Below are positions 35,027-43,694 of a stretch of DNA of 57,819 nucleotides, in pieces; within the stretch, counting starts at the first letter, position 1, and each line of letters opens with the position of its first letter. The notes under the pieces were generated by a model, which was not told the DNA's origin, searched no databases, and saw only the letters and a program-made list of their open reading frames with translations. The stretch is from an uncultured Clostridium sp. (GTDB taxonomy: Bacteria; Bacillota; Clostridia; Clostridiales; Clostridiaceae): positions 1-57,819 of the forward strand of contig NZ_CAKVJA010000015.1 of the NCBI RefSeq assembly GCF_934754925.1, read 5' to 3'. The position numbers and the translations under genes were made by a program.

Positions 35027-35096
35027 AAAATGGTGTACAAATACAAGAGTCAATACATATCATATAGTAGTATAAATGGTCGAGAAGGAATAATAT

Positions 35097-35693
35097 ATGG
35101 CTTATGTATTGATTTTTTGTTTAATGATAGTGCTAATTATTCTAGAGATTTTAGTATTAATGGATAGATATGGACAAAGGTACATTTTAGACATGAAAGA
35201 CCTTCCGATAAATTGTGATACAGTAATTGTTTTAGGTGCTGGAGTAAGGCCAGATGGAAATCCTTGCGATATATTAGCTGATAGATTAGATACTGGAGCT
35301 AAAGTATATGTGAGACGAATAAGTAAAACAATTTTATTAACCGGGGATAATAGCGGAGAAAGTTATAATGAACTTAAGGTTATGAAAAATTGGATTATGA
35401 ATAATTATACAAGAGCAAATATTAGAGAAGAGGACTTGCTTATAGATAACTGTGGATTTTGTACATTTGATAGTATGTATAGAGCAAAAACTATATTTAA
35501 TATAAAAAGTGCAATAATATCAACAAATAGATATCATTTACCAAGAGCTATATATATTGCAAGAAAATTAGGAATTGACGCTTATGGTATTGCTTCTGAT
35601 ATGAGGGAATATGATAGGATGAAAAAATATAAAAAAAGAGAATTATTAGCACAAATTAAAGATTTCTTTTTATGCCTTATAAGGTTACATTAA
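35097..35693 (+). CDS. SanA/YdcF-type DUF218 protein
   Basis: 198 residues. One N-terminal membrane segment (VLIFCLMIVLIILEILVLMD), then a DUF218 domain with TVIVLGAGVRPDGNPCDILADRLDTG, ILLTGDNSGESYNE, and the later block SAIISTNRYHLPRAIYIARKLG. The family (SanA, ElyC, YdcF) affects envelope permeability or peptidoglycan precursors in other bacteria, by an unclear mechanism. ATG at 35097 with GAAGGA. Confidence 0.82.
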   Translation: MAYVLIFCLMIVLIILEILVLMDRYGQRYILDMKDLPINCDTVIVLGAGVRPDGNPCDILADRLDTGAKVYVRRISKTILLTGDNSGESYNELKVMKNWIMNNYTRANIREEDLLIDNCGFCTFDSMYRAKTIFNIKSAIISTNRYHLPRAIYIARKLGIDAYGIASDMREYDRMKKYKKRELLAQIKDFFLCLIRLH

Positions 35694-35826
35694 AATGTAG
35701 CTTTATAAGGCTATTTTTAAATTCTATTAACTTAATTACTTTTGACTTTATAAAATAAAATATATAATTTTATTTTGGAAGGCTTTTATAATAAAATTAT
35801 ATATTGAAGAGAGGCTGGGGTAGATT

Positions 35827-36603
35827 ATGAGTAATATAAGATATACATTAATAACAGGTGCATCTACAGGGATAGGTTATGAGTTATCAAAGGTATTTGC
35901 AAAAGATAAACATAATTTAATTTTAGTTTCTAGAAATAAAACTAAATTGCAAGCTGTAAAGGATGAATTGTTAAAATATAATATAGATATAAAAATATTA
36001 GCATTAGATTTAGGAAATGATGAAGATATTCAAAGTTTATTTAACTATATAGAAATAAATAAACTAGTGGTAAATATTTTAATTAATAATGCAGGTATAG
36101 GAAGTTTTGGGGACTTTAATGATATTGAATGGAAGATGGAAGAAGCATTAATAGATATAAATATAAAAGCATTAACTCACTTAATAAAATATTTCCTACC
36201 TAAAATAGTAGATAGTAAAAATGGAGGAATTTTAAATGTTGCTTCTACTGCAGCTTTTTGTTCAGGACCAAGAATGGCTGCATATTATGCATCAAAAGCA
36301 TATGTTCTTAATTTAACAGAGGCTATATATGAAGAATATAAAGACACTGGAATAAAGATATCGTGTCTTTGTCCAGGACCAGTTAATACTAGCTTCCAAG
36401 GAAAAGCTGGTATTAAGAAAAGTAAAGCAGCTAAAAGATATTTAATGGATGCAGAAGAGGTAGCTAAAATTTGTTATAAAGATTTTAATAGGGGAAGGCT
36501 TATTATAATTCCGGGAATGAAGAATAAATTACTAGTTATGGGCAACAAACTTTTACCTAGAAGTATTTCAAGAAAGATAATACTAAAAACTAATAGAAAA
36601 TAA
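35827..36603 (+). CDS. Short-chain dehydrogenase/reductase (SDR)
   Basis: 258 residues. Classical SDR: cofactor motif TGASTGIGYELSK, structural INNAGIG, catalytic Ser in ILNVASTAAF, and Tyr-x3-Lys as YYASKAY. It is closest in look to the YqjQ/DltE-like subgroup, which often acts on lipids or carbonyls, but the substrate cannot be told. ATG behind GAGAGG. The HAD gene follows 11 bp later with AAGGAG, so the two form a small operon. Confidence 0.88.
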   Translation: MSNIRYTLITGASTGIGYELSKVFAKDKHNLILVSRNKTKLQAVKDELLKYNIDIKILALDLGNDEDIQSLFNYIEINKLVVNILINNAGIGSFGDFNDIEWKMEEALIDINIKALTHLIKYFLPKIVDSKNGGILNVASTAAFCSGPRMAAYYASKAYVLNLTEAIYEEYKDTGIKISCLCPGPVNTSFQGKAGIKKSKAAKRYLMDAEEVAKICYKDFNRGRLIIIPGMKNKLLVMGNKLLPRSISRKIILKTNRK

Positions 36604-36614
36604 AGGAGAAAAAT

Positions 36615-37418
36615 ATGGGAATTTTTAATGGATATTTATTAGTTTCGGATATGGATGGAACACTTTTAAATAGTAAGGGGAAACTATCAGAAGAAAATAA
36701 AAAGGCTATAGAGTATTTTGTAGATAATGGAGGTCAATTTACATTGGCTACTGGACGTATGCTACCATCCATAAAAAGACACATTCATAAAATGAAAGTT
36801 ACACTTCCTGTTATTATGTATAATGGAACAAAAGTATTTGATTTTAATACTAATAAGGTAATATGGGAAAAGTTTTTAGAAGAAGAACGAAAAGAAATAG
36901 TTAAGGTAGTTAAAGAGGTTAGCCTAAAGGTAGGAATAGAAATATATAGTGATGAGATTGTATATATTTATCAGTCATGCAAAAGAACAGAAAGATTTAG
37001 TAAACTAGGTTATGATGTAATTTATAATATTGATGATAGTATCTGGAGTAAAAAATGGACTAAAGCTTTAATTGTGGGAGAAAAAGAGGAGTTAGACTTT
37101 GTTGAAGAATACTTAAGAGAAACATATGGAGATAAAGATATTGTAAGAAGTTCAGATGTGTATTTAGAAGTTATACCGAAGGAAGTATCTAAAGGACAAG
37201 CTTTAAAAGAGTTAATAAGAGATAGAGAATTTAAAGAAATTAAGGTAGTTTCAGTTGGAGATAATATGAATGATGTTGAGCTTTTAGAAGTGGCTGATTA
37301 TGGATTTTGTATAAGTAATGGAAGTGAGGAATTAAAGAAAAAGTCAAAATATATAGCTCCTAGTAATGATGATAATCCAATAGAATTTATAGTAGATTGG
37401 ATCAAGAAATTAAAATAA
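36615..37418 (+). CDS. Cof-type HAD-IIB family phosphatase
   Basis: 267 residues. HAD motif I SDMDGTLLNSKG, motif II LATGRML, Lys in PKEVSKGQAL, and motif IV SVGDNMNDVELLEVADYG, with the large IIB cap between. These enzymes dephosphorylate sugar phosphates, FMN or pyridoxal phosphate; substrate not predictable. Co-transcribed with the SDR gene and ended by a strong terminator. Confidence 0.9.
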   Translation: MGIFNGYLLVSDMDGTLLNSKGKLSEENKKAIEYFVDNGGQFTLATGRMLPSIKRHIHKMKVTLPVIMYNGTKVFDFNTNKVIWEKFLEEERKEIVKVVKEVSLKVGIEIYSDEIVYIYQSCKRTERFSKLGYDVIYNIDDSIWSKKWTKALIVGEKEELDFVEEYLRETYGDKDIVRSSDVYLEVIPKEVSKGQALKELIRDREFKEIKVVSVGDNMNDVELLEVADYGFCISNGSEELKKKSKYIAPSNDDNPIEFIVDWIKKLK

Positions 37419-37464
37419 AAAAAGTAGTTATATTAAATTTTCTTTTAATATAACTACTTTTTTA
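37419..37464 (+). terminator. Terminator of the SDR-HAD operon
   Basis: Perfect stem AAAGTAGTTATATTAAA/TTTAATATAACTACTTT with T6. Confidence 0.92.
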
Positions 37465-37477
37465 TATAATTAAATAA

Positions 37478-37530
37478 GAATAAAAATGCACAGTTATTGC
37501 ATAAACATTCAAGAGGGTGCATAAATTATA
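37478..37530. promoter_or_regulatory. Tandem ARG boxes (ArgR/AhrC operators) upstream of carAB
   Basis: GAATAAAAATGCA (37478-37490), TGCATAAACATTCA (37498-37511, inverted sense) and TGCATAAATTATA (37518-37530) resemble the Firmicute ARG box (core TGAATAAAAATGCA). Centres are about 20 bp apart, two helical turns, as for ArgR hexamer binding. They lie ~85-130 bp before the carAB promoter. Confidence 0.6.
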
Positions 37531-37610
37531 AAATAAAAAAGTTAAAAATTTCAAATAAAAGCGTTAAATTAACTAATTATACAGTAAGTGACGAATATTA
37601 CTATTTTATC

Positions 37611-37639
37611 TTGACATTAATTAGTGTGCCATATAGAAT
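37611..37639 (+). promoter_or_regulatory. carAB promoter
   Basis: TTGACA at 37611-37616, 17 bp, TAGAAT at 37634-37639. The transcript should start near 37646, about 315 bases before carA. Confidence 0.85.
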
Positions 37640-37680
37640 AATATACAAAGATATAGAATAAGTTAATTAGTTAAAAAGTA

Positions 37681-37718
37681 CACTTTAAATTGGTCCAGAG
37701 AGGCCAGAAAGGAGTATG
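37681..37718 (+). promoter_or_regulatory. PyrR-binding RNA loop
   Basis: CACTTTAAATTGGTCCAGAGAGGCCAGAAAGGAG spans 37681-37714. GGTCCAGAGAGGCC matches the PyrR binding-loop consensus (RUCC-N-GNGAGGY). The flanks pair as a lower stem ACTTT/AAAGG and upper stem TTGG/CCAG. The 3' strand of the lower stem contains AAAGGAG, the Shine-Dalgarno of the leader ORF. Confidence 0.8.
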
Positions 37719-37723
37719 TAGGT

Positions 37724-37825
37724 ATGTTATACGTAAATAGCAATAGTTACATCGATTTATCAAAGAAATTTTCTAAAGTTAATTTTAAATATTATAAGGA
37801 TAGTATGGAGAGATTACATAGTTAA
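37724..37825 (+). CDS. Putative 33-residue leader peptide of carAB
   Basis: ATG at 37724, nine bases after AAAGGAG, and a stop at 37823-37825 give a 33-codon ORF beginning MLYVNSNSYIDL and ending MERLHS. It has no run of regulatory codons, so its product is probably irrelevant and its translation the point. Its ribosome site lies in the PyrR-binding stem, and its last ~9 codons form the 5' arm and loop of the terminator at 37796-37853. A translating ribosome would block that hairpin. Expression is inferred from the ribosome site and the arrangement only. Confidence 0.5.
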   Translation: MLYVNSNSYIDLSKKFSKVNFKYYKDSMERLHS

Positions 37826-37853
37826 ATGTCTCCCTACTATCCTTTTCTGTTAT
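37796..37853 (+). terminator. carAB attenuator (terminator hairpin in leader)
   Basis: AAGGATAGTATGGAGA (37796-37811) pairs with TCTCCCTACTATCCTT (37829-37844) with one mismatch, followed by a T-rich tract. It lies 107 bases before carA and is not needed for any upstream gene, so it is an attenuator. The rest of the 37419-37959 gap is accounted for by the entries above. Confidence 0.85.
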
Positions 37854-37959
37854 TTTAACCAATATATAGTAAATTTAATATAAACTATATTTAAAATTAA
37901 AGAGCTTTTAGAAAGTGTATTTTTAGCTGTTATATACATAAATTTTAGGAGGGCTAGGA

Positions 37960-39009
37960 ATGAAAGCAAGGCTTATATTAGAAAATGGTATGACTTTTGA
38001 AGGTAAAGCATTTGGATATTTAAAAGATAGCGTAGGAGAAGTTGTATTTACAACTGGAATGACTGGTTATCAAGAGGTATTAACAGATCCATCATACTAT
38101 GGGCAAATTGTAACTATGACATATCCACTAATAGGAAACTACGGAATAAATTTAGAGGATAATGAATCTGAGGCACCAAAAGTAAGAGGATTTATAGTAA
38201 GAGAAAAATGTAGCTTCCCAAATAACTTTAGATGTGAAATTGGATTAGAAGATTATTTAAAACAAAATAAAATAATTGGATTAGAAGGAATAGATACAAG
38301 AGCTTTAACTAAGGTTTTAAGAAATAATGGAACTATGAAAGGAATTATTTCATTAGAACATGAAAACTTAGAAGAAGTAGAAGAGAAAATTAAGGCTTTT
38401 TCAAATAAAGAAGCAGTTAGTATAGTTTCAACAAAGCAAACTTATACAATTGAGGGAAATGGTAAATATGTTGCAATAATGGATTTTGGAATAAAATCTA
38501 ATATAATAAGAAATTTCAAAAAGAGAAATTGTAAAATAACAGTTTTTCCAATGACAGCTACTGCAGAAGAAGTATTGTCAGTAAATCCTGATTTAGTATT
38601 TTTATCAAATGGCCCTGGGGATCCAGAAGATTTAGGAACTGTAATAGAAAATATTAAGAAAATTGTTGAAGTTAAACCTATAGTTGGTATTTGCTTAGGC
38701 CATCAATTATTAGCATTAACTTTAGGTGGAAAAACTACTAAGTTGAAATTTGGACATAGAGGATGTAATCATCCAGTAAAAGATTTGGAGAGAAACAGAG
38801 TTCATATTACTTCTCAAAATCATGGATATGTAGTTGATGAATTACCAGAAGGAGTTGTAGCAACACATGTAAATATCAATGACGGAACAATAGAAGGTAT
38901 GAAACATACTACTTTACCAATATACTCAGTTCAATTCCATCCAGAGGCTGCAGCAGGTCCAAAGGATAGTGAATATATATTTGACAGATTTATGGAATAT
39001 GCACTATAG
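37960..39009 (+). CDS. carA: Carbamoyl-phosphate synthase small subunit
   Basis: 349 residues. Glutamine amidotransferase subunit that supplies ammonia to CarB. The N-terminal CPSase_sm domain has FGYLKDSVGEVVFTTGMTGYQEVLTDPSY. The class I GATase has the nucleophile in VGICLGHQLLALTLGG and His-x-Glu in QFHPEAAAGP. ATG behind AGGAGGGC. It makes carbamoyl phosphate for both pyrimidines and arginine, which fits the combined ARG-box and PyrR-type signals upstream. Confidence 0.97.
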   Translation: MKARLILENGMTFEGKAFGYLKDSVGEVVFTTGMTGYQEVLTDPSYYGQIVTMTYPLIGNYGINLEDNESEAPKVRGFIVREKCSFPNNFRCEIGLEDYLKQNKIIGLEGIDTRALTKVLRNNGTMKGIISLEHENLEEVEEKIKAFSNKEAVSIVSTKQTYTIEGNGKYVAIMDFGIKSNIIRNFKKRNCKITVFPMTATAEEVLSVNPDLVFLSNGPGDPEDLGTVIENIKKIVEVKPIVGICLGHQLLALTLGGKTTKLKFGHRGCNHPVKDLERNRVHITSQNHGYVVDELPEGVVATHVNINDGTIEGMKHTTLPIYSVQFHPEAAAGPKDSEYIFDRFMEYAL

Positions 39010-39022
39010 GAGGGTTTAGAAA

Positions 39023-42000
39023 ATGCCATTAAATAAAAATATTAAAAAAGTTTTAGTTATAGGATCAGGACCAATAGTTATCGGGCAAGCTGCAGAGTTT
39101 GATTATTCAGGAACTCAAGCATGCCAAGCATTAAAAGAAGAAGGAATAGAAGTTGTATTAGTTAACTCTAATCCAGCTACTATTATGACTGATAGAGAAG
39201 TTGCAGATAAGATTTATATAGAACCGTTAACATTAGAATTTGTTGAAAAAGTAATAGCAAAAGAAAGACCAGATAGCTTACTTGCAGGTATGGGAGGACA
39301 AACAGGACTAAATCTAGCAGTTGATTTGCATGATGCAGGAATATTAGAAAAATATAATGTTAAAGTTATAGGAACATCAATATCTTCTATAAAAGAAGGT
39401 GAAGATAGAGAGTTATTTAGAGATATGATGAACAGAATTAATGAGCCTGTTATTACATCTGAAATAGTAACTGACATGGAAGCAGGAATGGCTTTTGCAA
39501 ATAAAATTGGTTATCCAGTTATAGTAAGACCAGCGTATACATTAGGAGGAACTGGTGGGGGAATAGCTGAAAATGAAGAAGAGTTAAGAACTATTCTTGC
39601 ATCAGGATTACAATTAAGTACAATAGGCCAAGTTTTATTAGAAAAATCAGTTAAGGGCTGGAAAGAAGTAGAGTATGAAGTAATGAGAGACTCTTATGGA
39701 AACTGTATAACTGTATGTAACATGGAAAATATTGACCCAGTAGGAATCCATACAGGGGATAGCATAGTTGTAGCACCATCTCAAACTTTATCAGATAAAG
39801 AATATCAAATGCTTAGAACTGCATCAATTAATATTATTAATGCAGTAGGAATTGAAGGTGGGTGTAACGTACAATTTGCTTTAAATCCAAACTCATTTGA
39901 ATATGCAGTTATTGAAATTAACCCTAGAGTTTCAAGATCTTCAGCCCTTGCATCAAAAGCTACTGGATATCCAATAGCAAAGCTTGCAGCTAAGATAGCT
40001 TTAGGATATGGATTAGATGAAATTAAAAATGCAGTAACGCAAAAGACTTATGCATGCTTTGAACCAACATTAGATTATGTGGTAGTTAAAATTCCAAAAT
40101 GGCCTTTTGATAAATTCTTTACAGCTGATAGAGCTTTAGGAACAAAGATGATGGCAACTGGAGAGATAATGGCTATAGGTGCTAATTTAGAGTCAGCATT
40201 ATTAAAGGGAATCAGAAGTTTAGAAATAGGAAAATATTCTTTAGATCATCCTAAGTTTAAGGAAATGAGTATCCAGGAATTAAAGGAAGCTGTAATGAAA
40301 CCAGATGATGAAAGGTTATTTGCTCTTACAGAAATGATAAGAAGAGATTATAGAATTGAAAGCATAGCTAAGATTACTGGAATAGATATATTCTTCTTAG
40401 AAAAATTCAAGTGGATAGTACATGAAGAAACTAGGTTAAAATTAAGCAAAATAGATGATTTAGATAAAGAATGGTTATTAAGCCTTAAGAGAAAGGGGTT
40501 CTCTGATAAGGCTATAGCAGATATGCTAAAAGTTAGCCCTGATGATATCTATAGATTAAGAAATATATGGAATATAAAGCCTGCATATAAGATGGTTGAT
40601 ACTTGTGGAGGAGAATTTGAAGCATTATCACCATACTACTACTCAACTTATGAACAATATGATGAAGTTGAAGTATCGGATAAGAAAAAAGTTATAGTAA
40701 TAGGTTCAGGACCAATAAGAATAGGACAAGGTATAGAATTTGACTATGCTTCAGTTCACTGTGTAATAGCATTAAAGAAGATGGGAATTGAAACTATAAT
40801 AGTTAACAACAACCCAGAAACAGTAAGTACTGATTTCAATATTTCAGATAAACTTTACTTCGAACCATTAACAGAAGAAGATGTGTTAAATATAATTGAA
40901 AAAGAAGACCCATATGGAGTTATTCTTCAGTTCGGTGGACAAACAGCCATTAAGCTTGCAAATTTCTTAAAAGAAAAGGGAATTAAAACTTTAGGAACTA
41001 CAGCCGATCAAATTGATATGGCTGAAGATAGAGAAAAATTTGAAGAATTACTTGAAAGATTTGATATAGCAAGACCTAAAGGAAAAGGTGTTTGGACTTT
41101 AGAAGAAGGTATAGAGGAAGCAAGAAGATTAAAGTTCCCAGTACTTGTTAGACCTTCATATGTTTTAGGTGGTCAAGGTATGGAAATAACTCACGATGAA
41201 GAAGAGTTAACATACTACTTAAAGAATGCATTTATGAAAGATAAGAAAAATCCAATTCTTATAGATAAGTACTTAATGGGTAGAGAAATTGAAGTAGATG
41301 CTATATCTGATGGAGAAAATATATTAATACCTGGTATAATGGAGCATTTAGAAAGAGCTGGAGTTCACTCAGGGGACTCTGTAACAATGTATCCAAGCCA
41401 AAATATTAGTGATGAAATAAAGACAAAAGTTTTAGATTATACTAAAAAGTTAGCTTTAGCTATAGGAATAAAGGGTATGATAAATATTCAATTCATAGAA
41501 TTTGAAGGAAATCTTTATGTAATAGAAGTTAATCCAAGAGCTTCAAGAACAGTTCCTTATATCAGTAAGGTAAGTGGAGTTCCGATAGTAGATTTAGCTA
41601 CTAAGGTTATGCTTGGAGAAAAATTAGCTGACTTAGGATATGGAATAGATGTTTACCCAGAACCAAAGCTAGTATCAGTTAAGGTTCCAGTATTCTCAAC
41701 TCAAAAACTACCAAAGGTTGAAGTATCATTGGGTCCTGAAATGAAATCTACTGGAGAAGTTTTAGGAGTAGGTAGAGATGTTAAGGAAGCTTTATATAAA
41801 GGATTTGTTGGTGGCGGAATGTATCCATCAATGGAAAAGGGAAAAATATTAGCAACAATAAATAAACATGATAAAGCTGAATTCTTACCAATAGCTAAAG
41901 ATTTAGCTAAAGTCGGCTACAAATTTATAGCAACAGAAGGCACTTGTAAATTATTAAGAGAAGCTGGTATTGATGCAGAAGAAGTAAGAAGACTTAACGA

Positions 42001-42232
42001 AAATGAACCAAATATATTGGATATTGTTAAAAATAAGGAAGTTGATTTAGTTGTTAATACACCAACTAAGGGTAACGACTCTAAGAGAGATGGATTCTTA
42101 ATTAGAAGAGCTGCTATTGAGAGAAATATAGGAGTTATAACGGCATTAGATACTTTAAGAGCAATTGCTGATGTTAAGGTATCTGAAATTGATAAGAGAG
42201 ATTTAGAAGTTTTCAATATAGCTGAAATTTAA
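39023..42232 (+). CDS. carB: Carbamoyl-phosphate synthase large subunit
   Basis: 1069 residues, full length. Two homologous ATP-grasp halves, each preceded by VLVIGSGPIVIGQAAEFDYSGTQ and VIVIGSGPIRIGQGIEFDYAS. ATP-grasp metal segments VIEINPRVSRSSALASKATGYPIAK and VIEVNPRASRTVPYISKVSGVPI. The C-terminal MGS-like allosteric domain (KVGYKFIATEGTCKLLREAGI, VVNTPTKGNDSKRDGFLIRRAA) is where UMP or ornithine act in known enzymes. 13 bp after carA with GGAGGG. Confidence 0.98.
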   Translation: MPLNKNIKKVLVIGSGPIVIGQAAEFDYSGTQACQALKEEGIEVVLVNSNPATIMTDREVADKIYIEPLTLEFVEKVIAKERPDSLLAGMGGQTGLNLAVDLHDAGILEKYNVKVIGTSISSIKEGEDRELFRDMMNRINEPVITSEIVTDMEAGMAFANKIGYPVIVRPAYTLGGTGGGIAENEEELRTILASGLQLSTIGQVLLEKSVKGWKEVEYEVMRDSYGNCITVCNMENIDPVGIHTGDSIVVAPSQTLSDKEYQMLRTASINIINAVGIEGGCNVQFALNPNSFEYAVIEINPRVSRSSALASKATGYPIAKLAAKIALGYGLDEIKNAVTQKTYACFEPTLDYVVVKIPKWPFDKFFTADRALGTKMMATGEIMAIGANLESALLKGIRSLEIGKYSLDHPKFKEMSIQELKEAVMKPDDERLFALTEMIRRDYRIESIAKITGIDIFFLEKFKWIVHEETRLKLSKIDDLDKEWLLSLKRKGFSDKAIADMLKVSPDDIYRLRNIWNIKPAYKMVDTCGGEFEALSPYYYSTYEQYDEVEVSDKKKVIVIGSGPIRIGQGIEFDYASVHCVIALKKMGIETIIVNNNPETVSTDFNISDKLYFEPLTEEDVLNIIEKEDPYGVILQFGGQTAIKLANFLKEKGIKTLGTTADQIDMAEDREKFEELLERFDIARPKGKGVWTLEEGIEEARRLKFPVLVRPSYVLGGQGMEITHDEEELTYYLKNAFMKDKKNPILIDKYLMGREIEVDAISDGENILIPGIMEHLERAGVHSGDSVTMYPSQNISDEIKTKVLDYTKKLALAIGIKGMINIQFIEFEGNLYVIEVNPRASRTVPYISKVSGVPIVDLATKVMLGEKLADLGYGIDVYPEPKLVSVKVPVFSTQKLPKVEVSLGPEMKSTGEVLGVGRDVKEALYKGFVGGGMYPSMEKGKILATINKHDKAEFLPIAKDLAKVGYKFIATEGTCKLLREAGIDAEEVRRLNENEPNILDIVKNKEVDLVVNTPTKGNDSKRDGFLIRRAAIERNIGVITALDTLRAIADVKVSEIDKRDLEVFNIAEI

Positions 42233-42262
42233 TTAATAGTTAATTATGATTTAGGCATTGAA

Positions 42263-42293
42263 TAGAGGATGTAAAAGCATCCTCTTTTTTTTA
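42263..42293 (+). terminator. Terminator of carAB
   Basis: Stem AGAGGATG/CATCCTCT with T8. Confidence 0.88.
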
Positions 42294-42351
42294 TAATTAT
42301 AATTTAACATGAATAAAAACCAATTATTATGTAAAATAAACCAAAAAAATG

Positions 42352-42380
42352 TTGACTTCGAACGAATGTTCTGATATTCT
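42352..42380 (+). promoter_or_regulatory. SOS promoter with LexA box 1
   Basis: TTGACT at 42352-42357, 17 bp, TATTCT at 42375-42380. The LexA box CGAACGAATGTTC (perfect GAAC-N4-GTTC at 42360-42371) fills the space between -35 and -10. Confidence 0.85.
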
Positions 42381-42393
42381 TTAGTTAATAAGT

Positions 42394-42405
42394 GAACGCT
42401 TGTTC
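42394..42405. promoter_or_regulatory. LexA box 2
   Basis: GAACGCTTGTTC, again a perfect GAAC-N4-GTTC, 34 bp centre to centre from box 1. It abuts the GGAGG ribosome site at 42406-42410. Confidence 0.85.
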
Positions 42406-42416
42406 GGAGGTGCGGT

Positions 42417-42719
42417 ATGAAAGAGAATAGAGGAATATTTGTAAAAGTTAATTATAAAAATATTGGAGAGCTTAATAGTTTTATTTATGATAGTATGAAT
42501 GGAATAAATAAAAATAAAGATAAATATGTTATGTGTGCAGGAAAATATAATAAAGATGGATGGACAATGGTTTTTAAAGCTAAAAGCATAAGAGAGGCAG
42601 AAGAGCTACTAAGTATAAATTCTGCTAGAAGAGAATTAGCAAGGAAGAATGAGTTATTACGTTCACAATTAATTGAAAGTGATAGAGTATCAATACCATC
42701 TTGGATGTGTAATAATTAA
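42417..42719 (+). CDS. Small SOS-controlled protein of unknown function
   Basis: 100 residues, soluble, no signal or membrane segment. I do not recognise a family. The N-terminal half looks like an alpha/beta unit (VKVNYKNIGELNSFIYDSM, then DKYVMCAGKYNKDGWTMVFKAKSIREAEELL). The C-terminal third is a charged helix (SARRELARKNELLRSQLIESD), and the end is IPSWMCNN. Two cysteines, at 40 and 98. The start ATG follows GGAGG with ideal spacing, and two LexA boxes control the promoter, so expression should rise on DNA damage. It is not YneA-like (no LysM, no membrane helix). Monocistronic. Confidence 0.8.
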   Translation: MKENRGIFVKVNYKNIGELNSFIYDSMNGINKNKDKYVMCAGKYNKDGWTMVFKAKSIREAEELLSINSARRELARKNELLRSQLIESDRVSIPSWMCNN

Positions 42720-42838
42720 AAACTTTTTGTTTAAAGAAAATGCACAATAATTTATATATTATAGTAAATGAAAGTAGATTTACAATTAATTAAGGTATAA
42801 AATAAAATTAATCAATATATAAATTGGAGTGAGATAGC

Positions 42839-43615
42839 TTGGATAAGAAAAATTTGCCAATAGGTTTTTTAGATTCGGGAGTAGGTGGCTTAAGTGTGAT
42901 GAGAGAAGCCATAAAGATAATGCCTAATGAAAATTATATATATTTTGGAGATTCAAAAAATGCACCATATGGTGTAAAGCCAACAAAAGAGATTAGAGAT
43001 TTAACATTTAATGTAGTTGAATTTTTAATGGAAAAGGGAATAAAGGGACTTGTTGTTGCGTGTAATACAGCTACTAGTGCAGCAGTAAGCGAACTAAGAA
43101 GAGTATATCCAGACATGCCGTTAGTTGGAATAGAACCTGCAATAAAGCCTGCGGTAGAGTTAAATAAAAGTGGTAAGATATTAATAATGGCAACCCCAAT
43201 GACTATAAAGCAACAGAAGTTTAATTTATTACTTAATAAATATAAAGAAAAGGCTGAAATAATTCCAATACCATGTGCTGGACTTATGGAGTTTATTGAG
43301 AATGGAGTATTAAGTGGAAAAGAATTAGAAGAATATTTAGAAGAAAAATTATGTTTATATAAGAAAGAAGAAATCAGTTCTGTAGTTCTTGGTTGCACGC
43401 ATTATCCATTTGTTAAGGATACAATAGCAAAGATTGTGGGAGATAATGTTGCTATAATAGATGGTGGAGAAGGAACTGCAAGAGAAATTAAAAGAAGGTT
43501 AAAGGAAAAAGATTTATTAACTGACAGAGAAGAAGTAGGAAGTATCACTATATATAACTCATTAGATGAACAAAGTGTTATTGATTTAAGTTTAAAGTTA
43601 ATTCAGCAACCTTAA
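42839..43615 (+). CDS. murI: Glutamate racemase
   Basis: 258 residues. It makes D-glutamate for peptidoglycan. N-terminal IGFLDSGVGGLSVMREA, catalytic Cys75 in VVACNTATSAAV and Cys186 in VVLGCTHYPF. Start TTG at 42839 behind GGAGTGAG; no ATG/GTG alternative fits. Monocistronic with a weak terminator. The gap before it (42720-42838) shows nothing beyond AT-rich promoter-like sequence. Confidence 0.95.
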   Translation: MDKKNLPIGFLDSGVGGLSVMREAIKIMPNENYIYFGDSKNAPYGVKPTKEIRDLTFNVVEFLMEKGIKGLVVACNTATSAAVSELRRVYPDMPLVGIEPAIKPAVELNKSGKILIMATPMTIKQQKFNLLLNKYKEKAEIIPIPCAGLMEFIENGVLSGKELEEYLEEKLCLYKKEEISSVVLGCTHYPFVKDTIAKIVGDNVAIIDGGEGTAREIKRRLKEKDLLTDREEVGSITIYNSLDEQSVIDLSLKLIQQP

Positions 43616-43620
43616 ATAAG

Positions 43621-43648
43621 AAAAGCGCCAAGGAGCGTTTTTTTTATT
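43621..43648 (+). terminator. Terminator of murI
   Basis: Short stem AAAAGCGC/GCGTTTTT and T8. Confidence 0.7.
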
Positions 43649-43694
43649 TATATATAAATAGGAAAATATTAAAAAAAAAAATATTGTTAAATAG

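Noticed and set aside
37724..37825. Leader ORF as a classical amino-acid-codon attenuator
   Set aside because: Its codons show no run of Arg or other relevant residues. The PyrR-loop overlap explains the arrangement better.
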